A stretch of 64,000 bases of DNA from UBA8337 sp963932545. GTDB taxonomy: Bacteria; Pseudomonadota; Alphaproteobacteria; RS24. Positions 35,797-44,120 of this stretch are shown in pieces. Positions within the stretch are counted from its first letter, which is position 1. Every line of letters begins with the position of its first letter. The notes under the pieces were generated by a model, which worked only from the letters and a program-made list of their open reading frames with translations, had not been told where the DNA came from and did no database searches. Where the stretch lies: the NCBI GenBank assembly GCA_963932545.1, contig CAWVRH010000006.1:1-64000 (forward strand). Reading direction: 5' to 3'. The position numbers and the translations under genes are program-made.

Positions 35797-36225
35797 ATGA
35801 CGATTGAAAAAACCGCGGCCAAGCCGATGGAATTATCCTTGCAAGATGGGGCGTTGGCCGCCTTGGTTTTGGCGCGCGCGATGGGCGTCGGAAATCGCGA
35901 TCAGCTAAGCCAATTCATTGAGCAGACGCCCGCCCTGTCTCCAGAGGCGCTCGACCGACTGCGTTTTCTCGACCCCCTGATTTGCGACATGGCCGCCGCC
36001 ACCGATGGCTTTGAGGCGGTGCTAGACATTATTGGCGCCACCGTGAGCGCGCCAACCATCGCACCTATCTATAGCCTGCTAGCCGATTATATCGCGCTTT
36101 ACGGCAAAGCGAGCCCTGAAGAGATGCGATTCTTGCAGCGCTTTGGCGAGGCCATTGGCATCGACCGATTGACCCGCGCAGCCCTCGATAGCGCTGCCCA
36201 AGCGCGCGCCACGAGCCTGACATGA
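35797..36225 (+). CDS. TerB-like protein
   Basis: A 142-residue all-helical protein whose pattern of acidic and hydrophobic residues (ALAALVLARAMGVGN...IAPIYSLLADYIALYGKASPEEMRFLQRFGEAI, given in parts) resembles the tellurite-resistance TerB fold. No other ter gene is near. The assignment rests on general pattern, so it is tentative. Its stop overlaps the start of the next gene by four bases (ATGA). Confidence 0.55.
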   Translation: MTIEKTAAKPMELSLQDGALAALVLARAMGVGNRDQLSQFIEQTPALSPEALDRLRFLDPLICDMAAATDGFEAVLDIIGATVSAPTIAPIYSLLADYIALYGKASPEEMRFLQRFGEAIGIDRLTRAALDSAAQARATSLT

Positions 36226-37037
36226 CGGGACTGAGCGAGTTTCTAACCCAACATGAGGGGTTTTTACGCAGTTCCGTGTTTTTCGGCCTGCTGATTTTAT
36301 TCCTCGCCCTTGAGCGTTGGCGCCCCCGCCGCCTGCAACAGGTGAGCGCCCGCCATTTTGTTTCCAATTTGGCTTTTGGTGTCTTGAACGCCATGGTTTT
36401 GCGCTTGGCTTTACCCGGCGGACTGGTGCTGCTGGCCATTTGGTTTCAAGGGGCTTATCCAACCCTAGGGCTGATGAATTGGCTGAACTTGCCGTCAGCC
36501 GTTGAGTTCATCACCTGTCTCGTGCTGCTAGATTTGGTTTTATATTGGCAGCATCGTCTGTTTCATCAGATTGATTTTTTCTGGAAATTCCATAGTGCCC
36601 ATCACGGCGACCGAAACCTTAATGTCTCTTCCGGCGTGCGCTTCCACCCCTTTGAGGCCTTGATTAGCTTAACCATGAAAGCCGTGGCCGTTTTGGCCTT
36701 AGGCGCGCCAGCGGCGGCGATTATTCTGTTCGAGGTTTTGTTGAACGCGGCCTCCTTGTTCAACCATGCCAATTGGTCGGTCGGGCGCCTCGATGGGGTT
36801 TTGCAAAAATTCATCGTCACGCCCGATATGCATCGCCTGCATCACTCTCGCCTCGAGAGCGAAAGCCGAAAGAATTACGGCTTCTTTTTATCTGGCTGGG
36901 ACTATATTTTTAGCTCCTATAAAAATCAGCCCGACACGCCGCATAAAGACATCGCTTTAGGACTGGAAGACATGCCTGAGGATGGATTCGTTTCGACACT
37001 GCAACGCCCCTTTCGGAAAAACAGGCGTGAGGCCTAG
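36222..37037 (+). CDS. Sterol desaturase / fatty acid hydroxylase family protein
   Basis: A 271-residue membrane di-iron enzyme. Histidine clusters HRLFH, HSAHH, FNHAN and HRLHHS follow the fatty-acid-hydroxylase superfamily pattern, between about five hydrophobic helices. It should insert oxygen into, or desaturate, a lipid. Substrate unknown; carotenoid, sterol or fatty acid are all possible. It is translationally coupled to the TerB-like gene upstream. Confidence 0.9.
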   Translation: MTGLSEFLTQHEGFLRSSVFFGLLILFLALERWRPRRLQQVSARHFVSNLAFGVLNAMVLRLALPGGLVLLAIWFQGAYPTLGLMNWLNLPSAVEFITCLVLLDLVLYWQHRLFHQIDFFWKFHSAHHGDRNLNVSSGVRFHPFEALISLTMKAVAVLALGAPAAAIILFEVLLNAASLFNHANWSVGRLDGVLQKFIVTPDMHRLHHSRLESESRKNYGFFLSGWDYIFSSYKNQPDTPHKDIALGLEDMPEDGFVSTLQRPFRKNRREA

Positions 37038-37169
37038 CAGCCTTCGGGCGAAAAACATGTGCATGAATGACGCCTCGAAACCAGTTTTCACGCATGAGTT
37101 GAATTTGTAACAAAGGGTCAACCTTGGGCTGGTTGCTCGCGCGGGCTTAATGGCGCAACTTTTTTCGAT

Positions 37170-38609
37170 ATGCAAAACTTACAACCGTTTGGTTCCCAAT
37201 CCGTTACAATCCCTTCCTCACGCACCCAACCCCTCAGCTGCCGCGACACCAGGCTATATTTGCCTATTTGTTTAGGCGTCACCGCCATGGGCCTCGGGCT
37301 CTTGTGGATGCAAAGTTACGTTTGGTTGTTGAGCTGGCTGTATGGCTTGATGGTGCTTTCTTGGCTTCCCATTTTGGTCGGTGCCTTGCAGCTTGGCCTC
37401 GATCGTTGGAAAACGCCGAAATCGTCTGTTGTGCTCGCCCCGCTTTGTGAACGCCTGCCCAGCATCACAATTTTGCTGCCCGTCTATAAAGAAGCCAATA
37501 TGTTGGCCCAACTGAACGAGATGCTGCGCTCGCTTGATTATCCGGCCGCCAAATTAGAATGCTTGCTGCTCATCGAAGCAGAAGACCGCGAGACCGCGCA
37601 AGCTGCTGTCTGTATAGACTGGCCTGTTTTTTGTAAAATTATGAGCGTTCCCAAGGGCGAGCACATGAGCAAACCCCGTGCCTGCAATTATGCCCTGGCT
37701 CGCGCCACCGGCGATTTACTGGTGATATTTGACGCCGAAGACAAACCGCATCCGCAACAATTACGCGAGGCCGCGGCCCGCTTTAAGAGCGGCGATGCGC
37801 GATTGGCTTGTGTGCAAGCGCCGTTAGAAATCTGCGCAAATACTAAAAATTGGCGACAAAGCCAATTCGCCTTGGAATATAAAATGTTGTTTCGCATTAT
37901 CTTGCCATGTTTAAGCCGTGCCTCCAGCGCTCTGCTTTTGGGTGGCACCTCTAACTATTTCCGCACGCGCCTGCTCCGGCAATTGGGCGGCTGGGACCCC
38001 GATAATCTAACGGAAGACGCAGACCTAGGCGTTAAACTGGCGTGCAGTAACTTTTATACACAAACCCTGAATTTGCCGACGCTCGAAAATGCTCCCGACA
38101 GTTTGGGCGTTTGGTATCGCCAACGCACGCGCTGGCTGTCTGGCCATATTCAAACTTTAGCCGTGCACATACGCCCAGCTCCTGCAAATACCTTAGCGCT
38201 GTGGCGCTGGTTGATTTGCATTCTTGTGCTCACTGGGCGATTGGCCAGCGGCCCGACGCATGTTTTAGCCTTCCTGTGGATTGGACAAAACATGTTGGAA
38301 CACGGGTTTGACGCGCGCCAGGGGATGAGTCTTTTGCTGCCATTTATCGGTCACTTCGCTTTATTTCTGGTGCTCATCGCCTTGGCCCCCTCGGATAATT
38401 TAGCCAGACGAATTTGGCTAGCGATGAGCCATAACCTATATTGGGTGATGAGTTTGCCGCCCTTGCTGAATGCGATGAAACGCATGGCACTCGGGCAATT
38501 ATCGTGGCTTAAGTCCGCCCATCAGCCATATGATTCAGAGCTAGATACGGGCCTATTCGCCCCAAGCGAGCCCGCGCCTATAAAAAGGCGAATGGAAGAA
38601 TTAAGCTAG
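37170..38609 (+). CDS. Membrane glycosyltransferase, family 2
   Basis: A 479-residue glycosyltransferase with a GT2 domain between N-terminal and C-terminal membrane helices. The catalytic motifs are visible: the VYKEANM opening, FDAED (DxD-type), LTEDADLG and the processive-enzyme motif RQRTRW. The overall plan resembles beta-glycan synthases such as NdvC-like and cellulose-synthase-like enzymes, so it may make an extracellular polysaccharide. No partner gene (PilZ, BcsB, exporter) is beside it. Its last 32 bases overlap the convergent lrgB. Confidence 0.88.
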   Translation: MQNLQPFGSQSVTIPSSRTQPLSCRDTRLYLPICLGVTAMGLGLLWMQSYVWLLSWLYGLMVLSWLPILVGALQLGLDRWKTPKSSVVLAPLCERLPSITILLPVYKEANMLAQLNEMLRSLDYPAAKLECLLLIEAEDRETAQAAVCIDWPVFCKIMSVPKGEHMSKPRACNYALARATGDLLVIFDAEDKPHPQQLREAAARFKSGDARLACVQAPLEICANTKNWRQSQFALEYKMLFRIILPCLSRASSALLLGGTSNYFRTRLLRQLGGWDPDNLTEDADLGVKLACSNFYTQTLNLPTLENAPDSLGVWYRQRTRWLSGHIQTLAVHIRPAPANTLALWRWLICILVLTGRLASGPTHVLAFLWIGQNMLEHGFDARQGMSLLLPFIGHFALFLVLIALAPSDNLARRIWLAMSHNLYWVMSLPPLLNAMKRMALGQLSWLKSAHQPYDSELDTGLFAPSEPAPIKRRMEELS

Positions 38610-39282
38610 TCACGACGCCATTGACGCCCATAGCCAAACCCGCAAAGCTGCCGATGAGCGCGGAGCGACGCACGGCTTCGGCCGTGCCAATGCCATGCGT
38701 GACGACGCCAAGCGCCAGACCTTGAGCCCGCGGGTCGGTGATGCCAAACACATCGAAAATTTTCGGCGCCACAAGAACCCCAAAATTGCCAGTGACAATG
38801 ACAATCCCCATAGCCAAAACCGGTAGGCCGCCAATTTCGCTGGCGACGCCAAAGGCCATTGGCGAGGTAATGGATTTGGTGGCCAATGTGGCGCGCAAGG
38901 CAGCATCAAAATCTAACAGACCCGCCATCATCACAGCCGAGCCGGCGGCGAGCGCTGAGCCCAAACACATGGCGGCCAAAAAAGGAAATGCCGCCGCACG
39001 GATAACATGGCGATTGTCATAAATCGGCACACCGATGGAAACCGTCGATAGCGCCAAAATATAAATCAGCCAATCGCCGCCCAATTGATATCGCGCCAGC
39101 TCAATATCCAGCCCGACCAATAAAACAGCAATAATAATCGCGCCCCATAGTAACGGTTGCGCCCAACCAGTCTCGTTAAGCCGCGCGCGTATCCACGATA
39201 GGGCGCGATAGAGGGCAAGGGTTAGCAAAAGCCAAAACATCCCTTCCAAACCAGGCCAAGCTGGCAGCTCAGTTAGTCTCAT
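38578..39282 (-). CDS. lrgB: LrgB/CidB family protein
   Basis: A 234-residue protein with many membrane helices. The segments LATKSITSPMAFGVASEIGG and VTHGIGTAEAVR are the LrgB family signature. LrgB acts with LrgA; in Staphylococcus the pair affects murein hydrolase export and lysis, and related plant proteins move glycolate/glycerate. The start at 39282 follows AGGAGG and overlaps the end of lrgA by 14 bases. The presence of a glycerate-kinase-like gene at 6.5 kb is not close enough to argue for glycolate. Confidence 0.92.
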   Translation of the reverse strand: MRLTELPAWPGLEGMFWLLLTLALYRALSWIRARLNETGWAQPLLWGAIIIAVLLVGLDIELARYQLGGDWLIYILALSTVSIGVPIYDNRHVIRAAAFPFLAAMCLGSALAAGSAVMMAGLLDFDAALRATLATKSITSPMAFGVASEIGGLPVLAMGIVIVTGNFGVLVAPKIFDVFGITDPRAQGLALGVVTHGIGTAEAVRRSALIGSFAGLAMGVNGVVTSLILPFAFL

Positions 39283-39652
39283 CCTTGGACGCCTCCTGTT
39301 CTGGAGCGACAAAGGGGGGCGCTAATTTTTGAAAAATCCAGCCGGTGACGAATAGCGGAACCACCGTCGAGACAAAAATAATCAGGCTCAAGGGCCCTAA
39401 TATCACACGCAACATATCGCTAAGCGCCAACATGCCCACCAAAACTGGAATAAAAAACAAGGCCATATGGCGCAACAAAAACTCGCCCACCAACCGCAAG
39501 CCATCGGGCACGCGTCCATAAACCCCAAGCGCGGCCAACAATATCACCACAGCCAAAACAGGTGCAGGAATCGCCGCTTGCGTGAGATCTTTCACCACTT
39601 CGCCCGCCAGAAGACTTAGGCAAAGACAGGCCAGACCGAAGATAATCTGCAT
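39269..39652 (-). CDS. lrgA: LrgA/CidA family holin-like protein
   Basis: A 127-residue protein with four membrane helices (LACLCLSLLAGEVV, PAPVLAVVILLAALG, MALFFIPVLVGMLA, LIIFVSTVVPLFVTGWIF) in the CidA/LrgA pattern. It works with LrgB, its overlapping neighbour. It starts one base after the stop of the dCTP deaminase gene, so these three may share a transcript. Confidence 0.92.
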   Translation of the reverse strand: MQIIFGLACLCLSLLAGEVVKDLTQAAIPAPVLAVVILLAALGVYGRVPDGLRLVGEFLLRHMALFFIPVLVGMLALSDMLRVILGPLSLIIFVSTVVPLFVTGWIFQKLAPPFVAPEQEASKDETN

Positions 39653-39653
39653 G

Positions 39654-40820
39654 CTAATCCTGCTTGAAATGCTTCGACAACTTCAGGCCTTGCGCCTGAT
39701 AATTGGAGTTAAGCCCAGCGCCATAAAGGGTTTTCGGTAAATCCGTTAGGCGTTCGTAAACCAGTCGACCAATAATTTGCCCGTGCTCGAGAATGAACGG
39801 CACTTCGCGCGAGCGCACTTCTAACACCGCGCGTGAGCCTTTGCCATTGGCTTCGGCTGCGCCAAAGCCCGGGTCAAAAAACCCCGCGTAATGCACCCGA
39901 AACTCACCGACCAAAGGATTGAACGGCATCATTTCAGCTGCATGACTGGACGGAATCGTGACGGCCTCGCGCGAGGCCAGAATATAAAACTCATCTGGGT
40001 CGAGAATAATCTGCCCCAAATCATCGCGATACATGGGCTCCCAATATTGCGCAATCGGCAAGGCTGCCAATTTGTCGACATCAATAAGCCCAGCATGACG
40101 CTTGGCGCGATATCCAACCAGACCGGTTTGCTTATCGCCCTGCAAGTCAATCGACAGACCCAAGCCACCATCAATATTGGCGGGACCATCGACAAGGCCA
40201 ATATCTGCGTGCAGGCGTTTAAGCTCTGCATCCGAATGGGAAGCCGCGCCGCGACGGAAGCGCAATTGCGATAATTTGGAGCCTGTGCGAACCAAAACCG
40301 GAAACGTGCGTGGGCTGACTTCCAAATATAAATGGCCTTTATAGCCAGCCGGCACTTTGTCGAACTCGGTGCCGAAATCGGTAATCAGGCGGGTGAACAC
40401 GTCGATGCGCCCCGTCGAGCTTTTCGGGTTTGCAAAACCAGTCGTGCGCTCCGGTAAACTGACCGCTTCCATCAGCGGCACCAAATACACGCAATCGGTT
40501 TCCAGAACCGCCCCATTTTTAAGGTCAACTTTATGATAGGCCAATTGTTTCAACTTCTCGGCAACCGTGCCTTTTTCGCCGGGCAAGAAGCTCGCGCGCA
40601 CGCGATAGGCTTCTTCGCCAAGGCGCAAGTCTAGGCTGGCAGGTTGAATTTGCTCGTCCAATATGCCGCCCGATGCCCAGATTTGTTTCTCCCGCACCAT
40701 ATTGGTAATCCCATGCGCAGGCAAAACGCCAACCGCATGGGTTTGACCCTTGGTCATGAGCGGGATTTTGGCTTCTTCTTCATCTGGAAAAAGCGGTTCG
40801 GTTTGCGGCTCTTCACTCAT
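39654..40820 (-). CDS. dcd: 2'-deoxycytidine 5'-triphosphate deaminase (two-domain form)
   Basis: A 388-residue dCTP deaminase of the long alphaproteobacterial type, made of two dUTPase-like domains. The first carries IQPASLDLRLG and FANPKSSTGRID; the second carries LSIDLQGD near residue 225 and EFRVHYAGFFDPGFG. It supplies dUTP for dTMP synthesis. An in-frame ATG six bases earlier is possible. It is divergent from metZ and its riboswitch. Confidence 0.92.
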   Translation of the reverse strand: MSEEPQTEPLFPDEEEAKIPLMTKGQTHAVGVLPAHGITNMVREKQIWASGGILDEQIQPASLDLRLGEEAYRVRASFLPGEKGTVAEKLKQLAYHKVDLKNGAVLETDCVYLVPLMEAVSLPERTTGFANPKSSTGRIDVFTRLITDFGTEFDKVPAGYKGHLYLEVSPRTFPVLVRTGSKLSQLRFRRGAASHSDAELKRLHADIGLVDGPANIDGGLGLSIDLQGDKQTGLVGYRAKRHAGLIDVDKLAALPIAQYWEPMYRDDLGQIILDPDEFYILASREAVTIPSSHAAEMMPFNPLVGEFRVHYAGFFDPGFGAAEANGKGSRAVLEVRSREVPFILEHGQIIGRLVYERLTDLPKTLYGAGLNSNYQAQGLKLSKHFKQD

Positions 40821-40933
40821 GGACATCTCGTGGTTTGCGAAGGTGGGGAGACAATTCTCTGTGGCTCATCTTACGCGCAAAATATCATAATGTCTTGACG
40901 CGACAGCTAATTTTCGACATGTTTCCCCGACTT

Positions 40934-40983
40934 GTGGAGATTTGAGCCGGCTGGCTTGCGGCCACATTAAATAAACAGCTAAA
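40934..40983 (+). ncRNA. SAM-II riboswitch
   Basis: Upstream of metZ the sequence GTGGAGATTTGAGCCGG, then CTGGCTTGCGGCCAC, then ATTAAATAAACAGCTAAA, follows the SAM-II (metA) consensus: a P1 stem closed by GTGG/CCAC, the GATTTGA and TTGC conserved elements, the TTAAA run, and the terminal GCTAAA that forms the pseudoknot and SAM pocket. SAM binding should lower metZ expression. Confidence 0.88.
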
Positions 40984-40995
40984 TCACGCCGGGGC

Positions 40996-41019
40996 ACCGG
41001 CCTTTGTGTCGGTTTTTTT
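40996..41019 (+). terminator. Leader terminator between SAM-II aptamer and metZ
   Basis: ACCGGC and GTCGGT form a 6-bp stem with a six-base loop followed by seven T. It begins 13 bases after the aptamer, inside the leader. An overlapping GCCGG/CCGGC hairpin (40988-41001) would compete with it. This suggests control by transcription termination as well as, or instead of, ribosome-site masking. Confidence 0.72.
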
Positions 41020-41048
41020 ATGCTCGAGAGAGCATGAGGAGCAAAAAG

Positions 41049-42239
41049 ATGGTTAAGAAAAATTGGTCCGCTCAAACAGAGCTTATCCATGGTGGCAATT
41101 CGCGCTCGCAATTTGGGGAAACCTCTGAGGCTTTATACCTCACCTCGGGCTTTGTTTATGACAGCGCCGAGCAGGCCGCGGCTCGCTTTCGCGAAGAAGA
41201 AGATGGCTATATTTACGCCCGCTTCGGCAATCCGACCGTGCGCGCTTTCGAAGAACGCATGATGGCCTTGGAGGGCGAAGGCGCACAAGATGCGCGCGCC
41301 ACCGCCACGGGAATGGCAGCTGTGACCTCTTGCCTGATGAGCCAATTGCAAACGGGCGACCACATTGTGGCCGCACGCGCGCTATTTGGCTCGTGCCGTT
41401 ATGTGGTCGAGACCCTCATGCCTAAATTCGGTGTGGCCTGCACGTTGGTCGATGGCAAAGATTTATCCGCCTGGGAACAAGCCGTGCGCCCCGAAACAAA
41501 AGTGTTCTTTCTAGAAACACCCAGCAATCCATTGCTTGAGATTATCGACATGCAGGGCGTGGCCGATATCGCGCATGCCGCCGGAGCTCGCTTGGTGGTC
41601 GACAATGTATTTGCTACGCCAGTGCTGCAAAAACCGTTTCAATTTGGCGCCGATATGGTGGTTTATTCCGCCACCAAACATATCGACGGACAGGGGCGTT
41701 GTTTGGGCGGCGTGGTATTGGGCAGCACGTCTTATATTAAAGACGAATTGGCTAATTTCATTCGCCAGACCGGGCCGTCGTTGGCGCCGTTTAACGCTTG
41801 GGTATTGCTAAAATCGCTCGAGACTTTGTCTTTGCGCGTCGACGCCCATTGCAACAATGCCGAGCGCGTAGCGCAATTTTTAGTCGAGCACGATGCCATT
41901 AACCAGGTGTTTTACCCGGGCCATGAAAGCCATCCGCAATATGAGCTGGCGCAAAAGCAAATGACCCGTGGCTCCAACCTCATCGCTTTTGAGGTGAAGG
42001 GCGGGCAAGAAAAAGCCTTTGCTTTGACCAATGCTTTGGATATCGCGTTGATATCCAACAATCTGGGCGATGCCAAAACTTTAATTACCCATCCGGCCAC
42101 CACCACGCATGCCAAATTACCCGACGCGGCGAAAGCGGAATTGGGCATTAAAGAAGGCGTTTTGCGGGTGTCCATTGGGCTGGAAGACGGGCAAGATTTA
42201 ATCGATGATTTTGCGCAGGCTTTGGCACAAACCCGATAA
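41049..42239 (+). CDS. metZ: O-succinylhomoserine sulfhydrylase
   Basis: A 396-residue PLP enzyme of the Cys/Met metabolism family that makes homocysteine from O-succinylhomoserine and sulfide. The PLP lysine is in VVYSATKHIDGQGR; YARFGNPTVRAFEERM and ALFGSCRY are further family signatures, and the RCLGG segment is typical of MetZ. The start at 41049 has GAGGAG seven bases upstream; a longer frame from 41004 would run through the leader terminator. Control by the SAM-II riboswitch is clear from the leader. Confidence 0.95.
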   Translation: MVKKNWSAQTELIHGGNSRSQFGETSEALYLTSGFVYDSAEQAAARFREEEDGYIYARFGNPTVRAFEERMMALEGEGAQDARATATGMAAVTSCLMSQLQTGDHIVAARALFGSCRYVVETLMPKFGVACTLVDGKDLSAWEQAVRPETKVFFLETPSNPLLEIIDMQGVADIAHAAGARLVVDNVFATPVLQKPFQFGADMVVYSATKHIDGQGRCLGGVVLGSTSYIKDELANFIRQTGPSLAPFNAWVLLKSLETLSLRVDAHCNNAERVAQFLVEHDAINQVFYPGHESHPQYELAQKQMTRGSNLIAFEVKGGQEKAFALTNALDIALISNNLGDAKTLITHPATTTHAKLPDAAKAELGIKEGVLRVSIGLEDGQDLIDDFAQALAQTR

Positions 42240-42273
42240 TGCGCTAGGCTTGAGCTTAGCTGGAGAGCAACCC

Positions 42274-42666
42274 ATGGTGAAGGCGGTCACGCGTAATATT
42301 TCGGTTTCGGTGGAAACCAGTTTTCTGGAAAAGGATAGCGATCCGGAACAGCAATATTTTGTCTGGGCCTATCGCATCACCATCCAGAACACCGGCGAGG
42401 AAACCGTGCAATTGTTAAATCGCTATTGGCAAATCACCGATGCCGAGGGGCGCGGCCAAGAAGTGCGCGGCGCGGGCGTTGTCGGCGAGCAGCCGGTTTT
42501 GGCACCGGGCGAGAGCTATACTTATTCCTCTGGCACACCCCTGAATACGGCCAGCGGCTTTATGCGCGGCAGCTATCAAATGCAAAATAAAGCCGGCGAA
42601 GATTTTGATATCGAAGTGCCCGCTTTCTCGCTCGATAGCCCCTATGATGCGCCGCAGTTGCATTAA
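42274..42666 (+). CDS. apaG: ApaG family protein
   Basis: A 130-residue ApaG protein, a fibronectin-like beta sandwich. VWAYRITIQNTG, LLNRYWQITDA, VRGAGVVGEQPVLAPGESY and SGFMRGSYQM are family motifs. It has been linked to cobalt/magnesium resistance; its exact role is not known. The start at 42274 follows GGAGAG. metZ-apaG adjacency is common in alphaproteobacteria, and this gene lies 34 bases after metZ. Confidence 0.95.
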   Translation: MVKAVTRNISVSVETSFLEKDSDPEQQYFVWAYRITIQNTGEETVQLLNRYWQITDAEGRGQEVRGAGVVGEQPVLAPGESYTYSSGTPLNTASGFMRGSYQMQNKAGEDFDIEVPAFSLDSPYDAPQLH

Positions 42667-42671
42667 CGCTG

Positions 42672-44117
42672 ATGCGCGATAATCGGACCATATTCTTTAT
42701 TCTCGGCCTGCTGCTCTCGGCAGTGGCCTTGGGCATGCTATTGCCCGCTTTGGCCGATGCCTTCAGCGGCCACAAAGATTGGCAAGTTTTTGTCGCCAGC
42801 GCCTTGGTGACAGGGTTTATTTCCGGCGCCTTAATTCTCACCAATCGAGGCACGCTGCCGCCTCTATCGGTGAAGCAGGCGTTTTTGCTTACCAGTCTTT
42901 CTTGGCTGGGGCTGACGGGGTTTTCAGCCCTGCCCTTTGCTTTTGGCGATTTAGACCTCAGCTATACCGATGCTTTTTTTGAGGCCATGTCAGGCCTAAC
43001 GACCACGGGCGCCACAATTATCACCAATCTGGAAGACGCCCCACCCGGGATTTTATTATGGCGCGCACTGCTGCAATGGTTTGGCGGAATTGGTATTATT
43101 GTGATGGCCATCTCGGTTTTGCCGATGCTGAACGTCGGCGGCATGCAATTGTTCCGCTTGGAAAGCTCAGATACGTCCGAGAAAATTCTGCCGCGCACAG
43201 CCCAAATTGCCGGCTCGATTATGCGGCTTTATTTTGCCATCACCCTGTTTTGCGTCACGGCCTATATCATGGCGGGCATGAGTATTTTCGACGCAATCGC
43301 CCACGCCATGACAACCATCGCAACGGGGGGCTTCTCGACGCGCAACGAAAGTTTTGCCGCCTTCTCCCCGTCCGTATCTATGGTCGCTGTGGTATTTATG
43401 CTGGCGTCTTCGTTACCCTTTGTCGCCTATTTGCAATTGGTCAATCGCAAGTTCGACAAATTTGTTCAAGATGCGCAAATTCGCACCTTCCTCTTTATCG
43501 CGCTCAGCGCAACGCTGGCCATGTGGGCCTATCAACTCAACCAAGGGGTAGAAGTAGGCAGTTCAGCTATGCTGTCGGCGGCCTTTAACACAACATCGAT
43601 TTTAACCGGCACCGGCTACGTCAGCACAGATTATGGCGAGTGGGGGCCTTTTGCGATTGCGATGTTCTTCATTCTTACTTTTATCGGCGGTTGCGCGGGC
43701 TCGACTTCCTGCGGATTAAAAATTTTCCGCCTGCAAGTCATCGTGAAAGCGGGGTGGCGCTATATTCGGCAGCTCACCTTGCCGAATGGCGTTTTTGTCA
43801 TTCGCTATAATGGCCGCTTGCTCGACGACGAAGTGGCCAATTCCGTGGTCGCTTTTGTGCTGATTTTCATTCTGTCATTTTCCGCCATCGCCATATCTTT
43901 GAGCCTGATGGGGCTAGACCCGCTGACCGCCTTATCCGCCTCAGCGGCTGCCATAGCCAATGTAGGCCCGGGCCTTGGCCCCGAAATTGGCCCAACCGGC
44001 ACTTATGCTGGTCTGCCCGACAGTGCCAAATGGGTATTGAGTTTCGGCATGCTACTGGGACGTTTAGAGTTTCTAACCGTGCTGGTTATGTTTGCGCCAA
44101 GTTTTTGGCGCCGCTAA
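42672..44117 (+). CDS. trkH: Trk system potassium uptake protein TrkH
   Basis: A 481-residue K+ transporter subunit with the four pore-loop repeats of the family: SGLTTTGATII, TTIATGGFSTRN, NTTSILTGTGYVSTD and AIANVGPGLGP, each near a selectivity-filter glycine. It needs the peripheral TrkA regulator, which is not in this window. It starts five bases after apaG. Confidence 0.96.
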   Translation: MRDNRTIFFILGLLLSAVALGMLLPALADAFSGHKDWQVFVASALVTGFISGALILTNRGTLPPLSVKQAFLLTSLSWLGLTGFSALPFAFGDLDLSYTDAFFEAMSGLTTTGATIITNLEDAPPGILLWRALLQWFGGIGIIVMAISVLPMLNVGGMQLFRLESSDTSEKILPRTAQIAGSIMRLYFAITLFCVTAYIMAGMSIFDAIAHAMTTIATGGFSTRNESFAAFSPSVSMVAVVFMLASSLPFVAYLQLVNRKFDKFVQDAQIRTFLFIALSATLAMWAYQLNQGVEVGSSAMLSAAFNTTSILTGTGYVSTDYGEWGPFAIAMFFILTFIGGCAGSTSCGLKIFRLQVIVKAGWRYIRQLTLPNGVFVIRYNGRLLDDEVANSVVAFVLIFILSFSAIAISLSLMGLDPLTALSASAAAIANVGPGLGPEIGPTGTYAGLPDSAKWVLSFGMLLGRLEFLTVLVMFAPSFWRR

Positions 44118-44120
44118 CCG

